Shown here piece after piece: positions 9,601 through 24,138 of a stretch of DNA of 37,582 nucleotides. The notes under the pieces are model-generated. The model saw only the letters and a program-made list of their open reading frames with translations. It was not told the DNA's origin and did not search any database. A program made the position numbers and the translations under genes. Position 1 is the first letter of the stretch. Each line of letters begins with the position of its first letter. The stretch is from Lingula anatina (Eukaryota > Brachiopoda > Lingulata > Lingulida > Lingulidae), in NCBI RefSeq assembly GCF_001039355.2, contig NW_019773692.1, positions 313,908 to 351,489 of the forward strand. The letters run 5' to 3'.

Positions 9601-12600
9601 CCGTTATCTGATTGCATTTAGCGAGAGTGCCTGTGGAGTAAGTGCACATAGCTAGGTCGACATAACTCATTGTGAATGGTCCCTTACCTAGCTGCTGTAA
9701 TGTAATAACTTAAAGACAAAATACAAGCAATTTAATTTGAGAATGAAAATATAAGAAATGTTGCTACTACTTATAAGATTAATTAAACACATATAATTTT
9801 TTATTATCATTATTTCTTTATTTATAACATAAAAAAAAATAATAAAAATTTACCTTTTGTGCACCTTACTCTCATCACAGACTCAAACCCTATCTTTCTG
9901 GTCAGATACCTCCTCAGGTCGTTCTCAAACCTCTCCACCTCAGCGGGATTCGCCACAGAGTGCAGCATGGGGTAGTAGTGGAGGTCACCCCCTGAAAACT
10001 TGGATGCACAAGCTGGAACAAGAAAGATAAATGCTTTAACTTGACTGCATTTTAATATGATATCCCCTACTGGAAGTATTTAAAGATGTATTTCATTCAG
10101 ATATGTACACAGGTATAAGTCTAATGAGTTTCTGCAGTTTTAATGGAAACTCTTCATTCTCCCCACCTTTGCACAGACCCCCCCCCTACTACCCCCTCTC
10201 CCCCCCCCCCCAACCCCCCACGTGCCCCAGATATCTAAATATATATATATCTAAAGAACAACATGTAAATACTATGTAACTCATCCAGTCATGTTCACAT
10301 TAAGATATGCCATTAATATTTTTTACTGGACTAACATCTCTCTATTTGATGTTGCATCTCCCTCTGTAAATGAAACTATACATGAGAGGGCAGAACAGCT
10401 GAGCATTAACAAACAAGGGGGGGGTGCATTTCTTCCCATATGGGACAAGGTGATCAATTATCTTCTGTGCTTATTACATCACAGAACTGGGAGTATTTCA
10501 CCAGTATTCTCAATGGACCAACCAAGGTCTCTGAGAGTCCCCAAGAGTGCCCCACAACCTACCTATAGACATTATGTCTGCATACTGCCCATTGAACAGA
10601 CCCACAACCTACCTATAGACGCTATGTCTGCATACTGCCCACTGAACAGACCCACAACCTACCTATAGACGTTATGTCTGCATACTGCCCATTGAGGAAG
10701 AAGATATCCACTGCTATCTGCTGAGCAGAGCAGTCCAGTGCATACTTCTTGTAAAAGTCTGTGGCAGGGCCTAGGTGGGCTACAGCCTAGTAATAAAAAG
10801 CACATATTAAATAGTATTATCTTATTCAATAATTGTAGAAGTCTGTGGCAGGGCCTAGGTGGGCTACAGCCTAGAAATACAATATAAATAATAAATATTA
10901 TCATATGAAATAAATAAAAAATGCAATCATAATTTTACTGTCATAACTGCTATTAAATAAACATTTGTAAAATACACCATACACTCTACATTGGCAGCTT
11001 ATTTGCACTCAACAGTCAAGATTTAATTTTGTAACAGTTTTTATTAATAAACACAGAAATGTTGAAAACACACTGCCACGTTCAACTATCAAATCCATAA
11101 CTTCATCACTGCTATTCTTGCAACACTGTCCACTGCCTACCTTGCCAGCCCTAGCGTTGGGATCCTCTCTGGCTTGCAGTGACCCAGGCCCTACTGAAGG
11201 CAGACAGGTTTGGAATACTGATATCCTACCCCCAGTGGCTGTCTGAACAGAGAATTATATCAACAATTAGAATACTGTGGATATATCAAAGATATTACTA
11301 CAGACAGGTCTGGAATACTGATATCCTACCCCCAGTGGCTGTCTGAACAGAGAATTATATCAACAATAAGAATACTGTGGATATATCAAAGATATCACTA
11401 CAGACAGGTCTGGAATACTGATATCCTACCCCCAGTGGCTGTCTGAACAGAGAATTATATCAACAATAAGAATACTGTGGATATATCAAAGATATTACTA
11501 CAGACAGGTCTGGAATACTGATATCCTACCCCCAGTGGCTGTCTGAACAGAGAATTATATCAACAATAAGAATACTGTGGATATATCAAAGATATTACTA
11601 CAGACAGGTCTGGAATACTGATATCCTACCCCCAGTGGCTGTCTGAACAGAGAATTATATCAACAATAAGAATACTGTGGATATATCAAAGATATTACTA
11701 CAGACAGGTCTGGAATACTGATATCCTACCCCCAGTGGCTGTCTGAACAGAGAATTATATCAACAATAAGAATACTGTGGATATATCAAAGATATTACTA
11801 CAGACAGGTCTGGAATACTGATATCCTACCCCCAGTGGCTGTCTGAACAGAGAATTATATCAACCATCAGAATACTAAAAACTTAATAATAATGATAAAG
11901 ATGACAACTGTTATTTCAATTTTTTTTATTATAACAAGAAAAGAAACATAATATGTAAAGAATAATAAAAAGTATGTACGCTGATATGCCCTAAAGTACT
12001 TCCTTTTCCAACAAAAGAAATTCGATTCTCATGGCTCTTACCATCATTTTAAGCCCCGCCTGCATAGCTGCCCCCAGGGCACTGTTGGTTTCCTTGTTGC
12101 CTTCAAACATCTTGGGTAACTGACTCAACAGATCTTTGACCAAGTCTTTACAGTCCCTTAAGTTTGTTAGAAGACCATCAGGCATAGGCAGAAATACATC
12201 TGAAATATTGACTACCTTAATGAAATTAAAATTTTCAATAACCAAGTTATGTTGTTGCAAGTTTAGATGTTCAGTACTCATTAGTTGCAGCACATATGAA
12301 ATATATTTTATGGCACACACTTCACTGAAGGATATGAACAAGACAGTTCTCTATAGTCATGACACATGTCAAATATATTTCATGGTACACACTTTACAAA
12401 AAAATATGTAAATGCTTTGGTTTTAACCCTTTCGTCATTAAATGAAGCCTAATTAGACTAACCACATCATGTTTTATGTAAGCAATGCTCTTAGACCAAT
12501 ACCATATCAATAGTCCACCTTTTGTAGCAGGCTATCCAATATGAGCAGTCTAACCAATAGCATTCCTTACCTTCAATATCAGACACCACCAGTAGCTGAG

Positions 12601-15600
12601 GCGCTGAAAGTCCTTCAGATAAGTTGAAGAAGTATAAAGAGGAGTCGTAGGTTATAAAGCCCACCAGTGTGCGGGCATCGCCAGGAATACGGTCCAGTTC
12701 ATCGTCCAGAATTTGGCAAAATGAGGACAAGTACCCTGAAATTACAAATTATCGTAAACCATTATGATTTCTCTTCCACATTAAATCTAAGGTTCTGAAA
12801 GTTTTGGGAATTGCTTACAGTTCTGACAGAGCCTAAATTCCAGAATTTGACAAAAAAAAAAGATAAATATCAAAAAACCATAAACTATGATATAATAATA
12901 TGTTACAGTATCCATCAAAGATCTTTGGCAATTGTTTTTTGTCATCAAGTTAAGTTCTTGTCTATAGCACTTCCTAATGCATATACTCTAAGGAATGTAT
13001 GGGACATAAATTCAGAGGTGGGTTTAAGGGCATTTTAACTTAAAACAAATACAAAATTCTGCAGAAACAACATGGGACAGTTGCTGAACAATTTAAACAT
13101 ATTTTATCCACACCCACCTGTTGATATTGCATTAAATGATACATCCAACAGAAACAAATATACTGCTGGCTGGGGAGGCCGCAGCTGAAAGTTCAATATC
13201 ATTTCTTAGATTAATATTTAAGAATGTTTTTATATTCACTTATCACAGAGTACAGAGCTTTATATAAAACCTTAAACTGTATATGTAAGAAAATGACAAG
13301 TCAGAGACTAATGCATCACATTCTTGTTTTAAAACTTTAAGAGGACATGTCAACTTTACTAAATTTTCATCACTTTTTAAATCAATCCTAATTTTAAGGT
13401 ATTGCACTTCCATTTCAAAATACTTTGCAATTTACAAATCTAATTGAAAATCAAGGATAACACCTTCCACCAAACAAACAGAGCAACTAGCTATTAACAA
13501 TCAATCATTGGCGATCACCACAGGTCACTCACCATGTATTCTGAGGAGGCTATAAATTAACAATCAATCATTGGCGATCACCACAGGTCACTCACCATGT
13601 ATTCTGAGGAGGCTATAAATTCAATCGTTGCTGATTTCATTTCTGGCCTTCTCATTGGGTCCCCAAAAGTTTTACTAACTGGGTCATACTGGAACTCTTC
13701 AGGGGCTGGAGGAAAGTAATTGGGGAGAATTTGAACCAGTGATTTGTGCTGTGTAGAAAGCTGTACATTCACATAAAATAACAGGTGCACGATATGGCTT
13801 ACCCCAGTAGGTTCTGCAACAACAATTTCCATGGAGGCAAAACACATCTTCAATCTTCTTTGTAAATGAGCGCCATACATTTTGCTCACAGGATCATACA
13901 TATTCTCAGAGACTAAATTTAGCATATTTAGAATTTATAATTACACTTAACTCTCTACTAAATTGGTTACAGCCTGGCAAGGATAGGTTACTAACCTACC
14001 AAATTTACCCATATACTATAATCAAAGCATTAAAAAATGTGATAATTCACATTAACTATCTCTAGAGATGGCTTTGAAAAGTTTTTTAAACTGAAAAAAA
14101 TCTTTACACATGCTATAGAACAGGAGCTTAACAAAGTCTACTGAGGCTGATGAGAGTTTAGTTTCCTCTTATTTCACTTTTACTTTAAGAGTGTTCCAGT
14201 GAATGGTTTCAAGGTTTTCCCCACTGTGTTCTACTTTACCTTCATTGATCCTATAACACAAGTTGCACTTCCACCTTCTATTGTCTATGAAAGCCACAAA
14301 TGGATTAATGTACGTCCTACACGACCGACAGCGCACGATGACACTGGACTGGATAACTGGCAGTTGCTGCAATACAAGATAAAAGTAACTAACAAGGGTA
14401 CATTGCCACAAGCACCACACCTAGACCCAAGCACTGATAAAGCCCAAAATTTACGTGGAACGAGTTGAGATTATATGTGACCTAAATCAAAGAGATGGGT
14501 CTGGGGCTCTTGTATTTTACGAGAAGCAGTAACGGTGACAAGGCGGCAGAGCCCGTGGATACAGCAGACGCGATGGGTCAGGACTAAAACTATGCGTACT
14601 GCCAACTCTGCACTGGTGGTACAATTTATCTACAAATCAATATTTTTTATAAACATTTAATCTTAAAGTCAGGAAGTTTTTCTTAAGCACCTTGCGGAAA
14701 CAAGCAGGTGGTATGCACTTAATTAGTAGATCAAAACTGTTATCTGATTGGATAATATAAATATTCTTAATAACAAATGCACTTGGGTAGACTTACTGTC
14801 AAATCCTTAAATGGGTGAATTAATATACCCAGTGGTAGCCGTGCTTTATTCAGCAGTGACTGACTCTGTGGTATGGTAGTCAGTGTGCATCTAAATATAC
14901 TGGAATAGGAAGAGAGAAACATTGGTTCAATATGAGTTTATTATAGATTACTACACATATCTACATCTAAATATACTGGAATAGGAAGAGAGAAACATTG
15001 GTTTAATATGAGTTCATTATAGATTTCTATATGTTTCAGTTGTTTCAGGATTCTGATATCAGTGAAATAAACAGGAAACTTTTCTCCATTGATGGTGAAA
15101 ATTTTCATAGTTGTAACATCAATATCCTTTGTCTAATTGTAATTTTTCCAAAACTGATTTTCTCTTCAAAATTTGAGAGCACAGATTTTAGTTAAAATCC
15201 ATTTTCTATTTTAGATTACACAGGCTGTAAAGTGAGTTGTTTTCCATGCTAACACATACACTGGTGGCTGAAGAGACATACTCACTCTGGACTACAGTTG
15301 AGCTTTTTAAAATCAGGAGCCAGGTTGGGTTTTACTGTCTCCACGCCATCTGGAGGAATCACATTGCGCTCTTGTAGTAAATTCACAACTCTAGACTCTG
15401 GTGACTGGAAAATAACACAAACAATGATTAAGAAATAATAACACAACTTCAAATTGATAAAATAATACTCACTGTGTAACCTTAACATGTCTATCTTAAA
15501 ATAATATAGCACATTTAAAACTATTGGTTATATAAACAATGAAAAAGACAAATAAGATACAATGTATCTGTGGTGCTATTTGAAACAGCTATTTTAGTTA

Positions 15601-18600
15601 TCTACCCTTTAGGAGCACTTACCTGGAAATTTAGTTTGCCAAAACTAGAGTTGAGGCCATCTCCATAGGGCATACTATTGCCCATCTGTCCCGTCTGTCC
15701 CTGGGGCTGTGGATACCCTGGTGTACTCCCTGGGGTAAATCCCCCGTGGGGCTGCTGGGTGTAAGGACCCCCCATTATTCCAGGACCTGTGGGTGGGGGA
15801 TGGCTGACCAAACCCCTGTCCTGGGGGCTGAAGGGGAGGCTGTCCATATCCTTGACCTTGCTGAGATGGAGGCTGTCCATATCCTTGACCTTGCTGAGAT
15901 GGAGGCTGTCCATAACCTTGAACTTGCTGAGATGGAGGCTGTCCATATGTTTGAGGCTACAAATGAAAAAAGTTCAGTATCGTCTGAACCAATTAAATAA
16001 AATAATGATATGTCAGGAAATAAACAATTTTTGTATATAAAAACATGATGATTTTGACACAGGGAAATTAGTATGATTATATCCAAGGAAATGGATAGAA
16101 ATATGGATGTTTAATTAACCTCAAATGAAAAATTGGGGTGGTCATAAAAATTGTTTCCTTTTTTCATCATCAGCACAATTACTGAGATAATAGTCCATGG
16201 AAATAACTTCTTAAAATGAGCAATCATTAATCAATGTTACCAACTAAGCATATAATATATCCTTCTGTTCACCCAGAGGCTCAATACTACATTTTTATAG
16301 GATTCATTTCATGTTATTTACAGATACATCTAGGTCATATTACAAGTCTTCTATTCAATAAGAAACATTTCCCAAAACTAACATACTCCCATAGGAATAA
16401 ATTCCCATCCCTATAATTCCTCCCCTCCCCCACGCCTTTGCCTTACCATCTGAGGGTACTGTCTCCTGCCTGTGATCCCTGCCTTCATCTCCTGGGGAGG
16501 GGGCGTGGCTGATGGGGGAACACCTGCATGATTAACAGGACATGTATATCAAGATCTCGTTAAAGGGGCATACAAAAAAACAAGGGAGAGTGCTATCAAA
16601 GTTGTTGAGATGATATAAGAATTGTGTTTAAAATTGTTTATCTAAATTAATCATAAGTCACAACACGATTTCAACTTAGTTTTTTGTCCATTCTATGCGT
16701 TTGGTTTAACCCTCTGCTGTTTTCGAAAACAGCTTGCACGTGCACGCCTCACTCACTGTGTGTGCACCTTTTAGATCTAATACTATCAGGGCTACCTAAC
16801 CAACACAAACCTGGAGTGTTCACAAACTGTCCTTCTAACACATCATATTGTTGGTTAGGAACAGGAGAAGAATCCCGTGAAGATTTCTCAGATGGTGGTT
16901 CTAAGAAGAAAAAGAGAAACATGATTTAATTAAGATCAGCTAGTTCCATTCCAGTTTTAAATATAAAGGGGCGATTCTGTTAACGATACAAGAATATGTG
17001 GGGTTTTGGAAGGTAAACCAGAAATCATAAAATCTACGACAGACATCAAAACATTTTTTCACAAACATACATTACCAATAAAGATAAAATTCCAAGCAAA
17101 AAAAAAAAAAAAAAGAATGCAACGTTTCAATAATGATCAGCTAAAAACAAAACCCACTAAAAATGTCAATTAGTGCAAATGCCTTCTCCTGAGAGCCAAA
17201 GCAGCCACAACCTACACACATTTTCAAATTAAGTTGCACATGCTTTTATGTTTTACCCACCAAGTATTTTATCCTCTTGTTTAAATTAATACACTGGCCT
17301 GCCTAACTAATTTTCAGCATAACCCATGTTCTACAAGTCTAAAAATTGTTCACACAACCCAGGAACACTCCACACAATACTTACAATATACTTGGTTTTG
17401 GTATATAACAGAAAAACTGACTGGTAGTTAGGGAGGCCAGATACAGTTCATTTGTTGTTATAAAATGTACCCATGTAAAAAAAGATTTTCTTTCCAAAAA
17501 TTACAGATAAATGACGTGAGAGTTAGTAAAGTTGGGAGTACCTGAGCCCAGAGGGGTTGGTGTAGCACTGTTCGGATGATAAGCAATTGTGTGTGAATAA
17601 GTCGCCTGACCATGAAACGGCTTAGGCAGCTCATTAGGTGTAGTACGACCTGCAACAACAATGCTTGACATATATATATATGTATACTGATATACTGACT
17701 GTTCACACAGTAAGGAGGCATGCCAGGAGAGAGGATGAGGAGGACAGTCTTTCATGCTGTCTACATAGATGTAGATATATGTTTGTATCACAAGCAAGAT
17801 TGAAATCCAGACTAGGTGAGATTGAAATTTCAACATGCAAGATGATTAATAAAATATGCTCTTAACCATAGATTCTATAACTAAATTGGCTTCATTAGGG
17901 ATGTGATTAAATTACTAATCTAAAATTGTCTGTGACTTGGGATTCCAATCTTGCCTAGTCAGGTTTAAAATCTAGCCTGGATTTCAATCTTGCCTGTGAC
18001 ATATCCATATATTTGAAGATACAGGTCTATCATGTATATATATGTATACCAGTGGGGTTACACAAACACATTTTTAAGATTTAGAAAAATAGTAGTCTTT
18101 ACCAAATCAAAACTACACCAATTTTGACAAATCAGTTATCTTTCTTTCTTCTGCTAAAGGAAATTATCTCAAACACTTTGCAAAAATTTTCTTTGAATAC
18201 CAGTTTTAGCCCCGCCTCCCCATTTCCTGGCACTTCAGTGAGGTTGTCACATTTTTTCTACACCTCAACTTGTCATGTAAATTATCCCTTTGATACTCTT
18301 ATCTCATAAATTTCAAGTTGGATTAGTGCAGCATGTTTACCCCACATACCATGCATTAACATGAGCATAAACCAAAGCTGACACTGAACTGGTGGTCAAT
18401 AAAAATGATGTGTGCAAAAGCAAGCAAAAAACAGAAATTAGTCTCCATTCCAAAAAAATTTTTTAATTATTTCTCAACCATATTTACCAAGGGTTATTAA
18501 GATTTTATAAACAATACCAATATACTTTATCAGAATAATTATTTAAAAATTGTAAAAAAAATACAAATCAAACAGCAGATACATGTTTGAAATGTGTACC

Positions 18601-20976
18601 TGATGTTAGTTCATTATAAAGTTATTAAATATATTATCTATATCTCTAACTTAGCACTGTTTTATATACCATGGTGTCTATTATCATATAAGGCATTAAG
18701 TGTTGCATGGATGACTATTGTTCATGTACAAGCTACTATGTTAATACCAGTCTATTCCTGGAAAGTCTATTCCATTGAAAAGCCACCACATAAATTCCTT
18801 AGTCAATTATTCAACAGTGAGACAAAAAAAATGCTTTAAAAACACCCGTAAATAACTAATAATAAGCTGATAGCTAAAGTTCAGGGAAGACAAGTTAAGT
18901 ATCACCAGAGATGGTCTGGTCTGCTCACCTTGCAGGTATCTTGGGGGTGGAGGAGCCAACCCATCAGCTGGACCTGCCGCCAACTGGGATGTTGACAGTG
19001 ACATAGGTGGCGCTCCTGACAGGGATGTCGGTGGTGCGCCGAGTCTTGGCGGTGGCGGTCCTGCCAGAGATGTGGGTGGTGCCCCCAGTCTTGGTGGTGG
19101 TGGTCCAGTATTCGGTAAGTTAGAGGGAGGACCATAACCCTGGGAAGTAGGAGGAGGGGGTCCAAATCCCTGGGGTGGTTTCCCTGATAAATTAGACAAC
19201 TGTGTGGGTCCTCTGGGAGAAGGCTGTCCCTCCATGGACTGGGAAGTCGGAGGCCCCAGGGTTGGAGGACCCATGGAGCCATAGTTACTAACAGGAGGTC
19301 TGGACACAGGTGGTGCCCCTATACCTTGGGACACAGGGTGTGTTGGGGGTGGGCCAAACCCTGCCAAATTTGAGGGAGGCCCAGGAGGGGGCACTCCTGT
19401 GTTTTGTGAAGTTGGTGGCATCTGCTGCCCATAAAATCCTTGGCCAACTTGTGACGTGGGTGGTCTTACTCCCATAGGAGGTCCATTCATATTAGATGGG
19501 GCTCCAAAAGGGGATCCACTTTGTCCAGCTGTGGTATTTATTCCTCCTTGGGGTGGTGGCCCCTTCATCTGGCCCTGTGACATTGGGCCAAGCTGGCCTT
19601 GAGGGCCCACACTGCTTGTAGGTGGAAATCTTTGTGGCTGTCCTGATGGTGGCCCAAACCTAGGCGGGGGACCTCCTTGACCTTGGGGTGGACCAAATCT
19701 AGGGGGTGGACCCCCTGGGCCCTGAGGGAGCTGACCAGCATTTGATGACAGTCCACCTTGTTGCTGAGGGTTAAATCTAGGTGGTGGTGGCCCCCCTGGG
19801 CCTGGGAACCTGTTCTGGCCAAACTGACCTGGGGGTGGTCCTCCTCCTCCCTGTCCATTAAATGTGGAGCCTGGCTGAGGGGGTGGCTGCGAACCGCCTG
19901 GCAGAGGGGGTGGCATGAAACCACCTGGCTGGCCACTAAACTGCTTGCTCACTGGGGGCATACCTTGGCCTGGAGGACCTGCAAGATTGAAGCCCAAAAA
20001 AGCTGATAATACTGGGTCCTGGTAATCTTTGTAGTTTTCTGCTGCTTGCTACCCCCTTCCCCATACATTATGTTGTTTTTATCATTATTTTATTTTAATT
20101 ATTATTTTTTAGAAGCAGACTTATCTTCAAGAATATATTTTACTGCAGGTGACTTTCGTTTTTATCTAGATAACAACTATGATTGATTCTACGAAGAGGA
20201 TATTACTTATTTTACAATCTGCTCCAATCAATTAAAGCTGCTATCAAATACATTGATCACTATCCTATCTATCTTTTATTATATCACAACTTTTCCTTTC
20301 AGTATTATCATAACAATTATTATTGTTGTTGTTGTTTAGGTAATTACAAATGAAGGTCAATTCTAAACAAGTGATGGCAATTATGGCTTTAATTCTGTCA
20401 ATAGACCAAACACCACTGTAATTGTTGCCACCTATTTAAAGTAAAAAAAACAGTTTCCTGATAATATCATGCATTTAAACTTACTGGAAATAAAGAAACC
20501 TGACCAAGTGTATGTGGTATTATATTTTCTTTTCTGTTTGAAGGACATTTCTTAAGGTTTGAGACAATACTTAGTTGGCTGTTGGCTAACTGCAGTGAGC
20601 AATAGATTACTTACCCACGGAGATAGACCGTTTATTTTCCCTCTAAATGTAAGTGGCAGCTTTTTAACAATGTTATCTAATACTAGTAGCACTTCACGAG
20701 ACTAAGGCGATTTTATATGAAGGTATCAATCGACTTAAAACGTTCAACTAGTAGTACTTAACGTGTGACGTAGACTTAGACGAGTCAATCTTGCCACGTA
20801 AGCAACTTATCAGCGTTCTTATACCACTACACAAATCGATACTAACTGAACATATATATCAAACCATAGAACTCACCAAACTGAGGACCTCCGCTGGGAA
20901 AATAACCGGCATTTTGTCCTGAACCTTGCGGTCTCACGCCTTGAAATGACTGTGGATATTGCGACTGGTCTGCCAT
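6601..20976 (-). CDS. SEC24: SEC24 cargo adaptor of the COPII coat (SEC24A/B type)
   Basis: Sec24 binds Sec23 and selects cargo at ER exit sites. Coding exons on the minus strand: 20976-20877, 19978-18929, 17649-17542, 16900-16811, 16523-16447, 15956-15623, 15404-15286, 14899-14797, 14366-14240, 13705-13596, 13184-13118, 12735-12571, 12199-12042, 11242-11141, 10786-10663, 10012-9854, 9354-9070, 8457-8279, 7895-7758, 7377-7180, 6974-6871, 6715-6601. All phases agree except exon 6, which is one base too long. The product is about 1336 aa. Residues 1-580 are a Pro/Gly/Gln-rich disordered tail. The zinc finger (exon 9, about 661-702) has CRSC and CNLC. The trunk domain follows (PQPAVYLFLLDVS, GFITYDSSLYF, VVSDIEDVFLPMPDG), then the beta-sandwich (SIHTFHGNFFVRSTD, SSKGERRIRVHNLCLP), the helical part and the gelsolin-like end (MVEDKTEASMSYYEYL). 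The zinc finger and C-terminus favour SEC24A/B over C/D. Five of its introns carry junction-spanning duplications and exon 10 has an alternative copy. Confidence 0.94.
8731..9092 (-). repeat. 45-bp array carrying the SEC24 exon 17 donor, open in frame
   Basis: Eight copies of a 45-bp unit. Each holds the end of exon 17 (GGATTGCTGGCTAAGATGG) and the donor GTGGGT. The native donor follows 9070; copies follow 9025, 8980 (donor changed by a base), 8935, 8890, 8845, 8800 and 8755. On the minus strand the array is open throughout and reads GYFMGLLAGLLAKMG per unit. Since 45 is divisible by 3, any distal donor gives an in-frame insert of one or more 15-residue blocks at about residue 1092, between the beta-sandwich and the helical domain. 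Confidence 0.93.
9494..9627. repeat. Inverted repeat in SEC24 intron 16
   Basis: CTTTCGCTAAATGTAATCAGA near 9498 is matched in inverse by ATCTGATTGCATTTAGCGAG near 9607, with a few mismatches and about 90 bp between the arms. No open frame is present. It could be a small MITE or hairpin relic. Confidence 0.55.
10176..10222. repeat. C-rich low-complexity tract
   Basis: Runs of C broken by TACTA, TCT and AA in SEC24 intron 15. No gene signal. Confidence 0.8.
10551..10695 (-). repeat. 50-bp triplication of the SEC24 exon 15 donor
   Basis: Three copies of a 50-bp unit. On the minus strand each contains the exon 15 tail (GGGCAGTATGCAGACATA, then CGTCTATAG) and the donor GTAGGT. Native exon end 10663; decoys at 10613 and 10563. 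Fifty is not a multiple of 3, and reading past the native donor meets TAG in the first unit. Confidence 0.92.
10750..10880 (-). repeat. Duplication of the SEC24 exon 15 acceptor
   Basis: The first roughly 36 bases of exon 15 (start GCTGTAGCCCACCTAGG) with their TAG acceptor are repeated 84 bp upstream: native exon start 10786, decoy 10870. The decoy reads AVAHLGPATDFYNY then stop. With the 50-bp array this exon has tandem copies of both of its junctions. Confidence 0.92.
11191..11880 (-). repeat. 100-bp array carrying the SEC24 exon 14 acceptor
   Basis: Seven near-identical copies with an exact 100-bp period. Each has a pyrimidine-rich acceptor (TTCTCTGTTCAG) and the first 14 codons of exon 14 (TATGGRISVFQTCL). 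The native exon starts at 11242; decoys start at 11342, 11442, 11542, 11642, 11742 and 11842. Only the native copy continues into PSVGPG. The decoys run into TAG directly after the Leu codon. Copies differ by only one or a few bases, so the expansion is recent. Confidence 0.95.
13493..13619 (-). repeat. 63-bp duplication of the SEC24 exon 10a donor
   Basis: Two copies of a 63-bp unit, each with the end of exon 10a (CCTCCTCAGAATACATG) and its donor GTGAGT. Native exon end 13596; decoy 13533. Read-through from the native donor gives MVSDLW then stop. The copies are nearly identical. Confidence 0.92.
13803..13912 (-). other. SEC24: SEC24 alternative exon 10b (duplicate of exon 10a)
   Basis: This 110-nt stretch has an acceptor (AAATTTAG), a donor (GTAAGC) and the same length and phases (1 in, 0 out) as exon 10a at 13705-13596. 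It encodes a diverged version of the same segment. YDPVSK is identical, and the following G, RR, A and E positions match, while the end EFIASSEYM is replaced by EIVVAEPTG. Including both exons would shift the frame, so they would have to be mutually exclusive. The segment links the zinc finger to the trunk domain. It could also be a decaying exon copy. Confidence 0.7.
14887..15040 (-). repeat. 76-bp duplication of the SEC24 exon 8 acceptor
   Basis: Two copies of a 76-bp unit containing TTCCAG and the first 12 bases of exon 8 (TATATTTAGATG). Native exon start 14899; decoy 14975. The decoy reads DIFRCRYV then stop. Copies differ at a few sites. Confidence 0.88.
15832..15950 (-). repeat. 33-bp coding repeat in SEC24 exon 6
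   Basis: About 3.5 copies of a 33-bp unit encode GYGQPPSQQGQ in the Gln/Pro-rich tail. It lies at the 5' end of the exon. Downstream the frame that matches the exon end is shifted by one base; the switch falls near the CCCCC run at about 15794-15798. The exon is 334 nt between two phase-0 junctions, so one base is extra: either an assembly error or a real frameshift. Confidence 0.85.
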
Positions 20977-21364
20977 TGTTGAACTATCTCACATAAATGG
21001 AGACTATAGATAACAAAATTTTTACAAGGAAGAAAACCTACTTTTCTGGACGTTATCATATCATTTTCACCTTTGAAGTTTTTCTGCCTTTAACTCCAAA
21101 AAAAGTCCCGGTTATTGACTTTGCTTTTAATCAAACTCTAAACGGAAGTATCAACCACATGATTGAGGCATGCGCAGTTTTCAACGTGGCATACCCAGAA
21201 TTCCAGAGATGCACTTCAATTTCAGGTTTCCGCTTCCGCTATCTTTCCTCACGTCATGTTAAAAGTCAGAAAGTGGTAATCACAAAAGACAAGAAGACAA
21301 AGTGCGATGAGAAATTAATTCTGTCATTAAAATATCGAAATTGATTCTCATCTCCAAGATCCAA
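20977..21364. promoter_or_regulatory. Divergent SEC24/DCTN5 promoter
   Basis: Start codons of SEC24 (-) and DCTN5 (+) are 388 bp apart. The interval has ETS-like GGAAGT (21144), CTTCCGCT words near 21230, and CATGCGCAG (21169-21177, NRF1-like), the same motif types as in the SAR1/MRPS24 promoter. A 115-codon open frame here matches nothing I recognise and is probably chance. Confidence 0.55.

Positions 21365-24138
<2,774 letters not shown>

Noticed and set aside
11191-11880. Evenly spaced repeats resembling a CRISPR array
   Set aside because: Units are identical from end to end with no variable spacers, and they contain exon sequence in an animal gene.
18902-20006. Several overlapping Pro/His-rich or Trp-rich frames
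   Set aside because: They are other-frame readings of the G/C-rich SEC24 exon 2.
20997-21344. Plus-strand 115-codon open frame before DCTN5
   Set aside because: It lies in the divergent promoter, has no recognisable domain and no conserved neighbours in frame with DCTN5.
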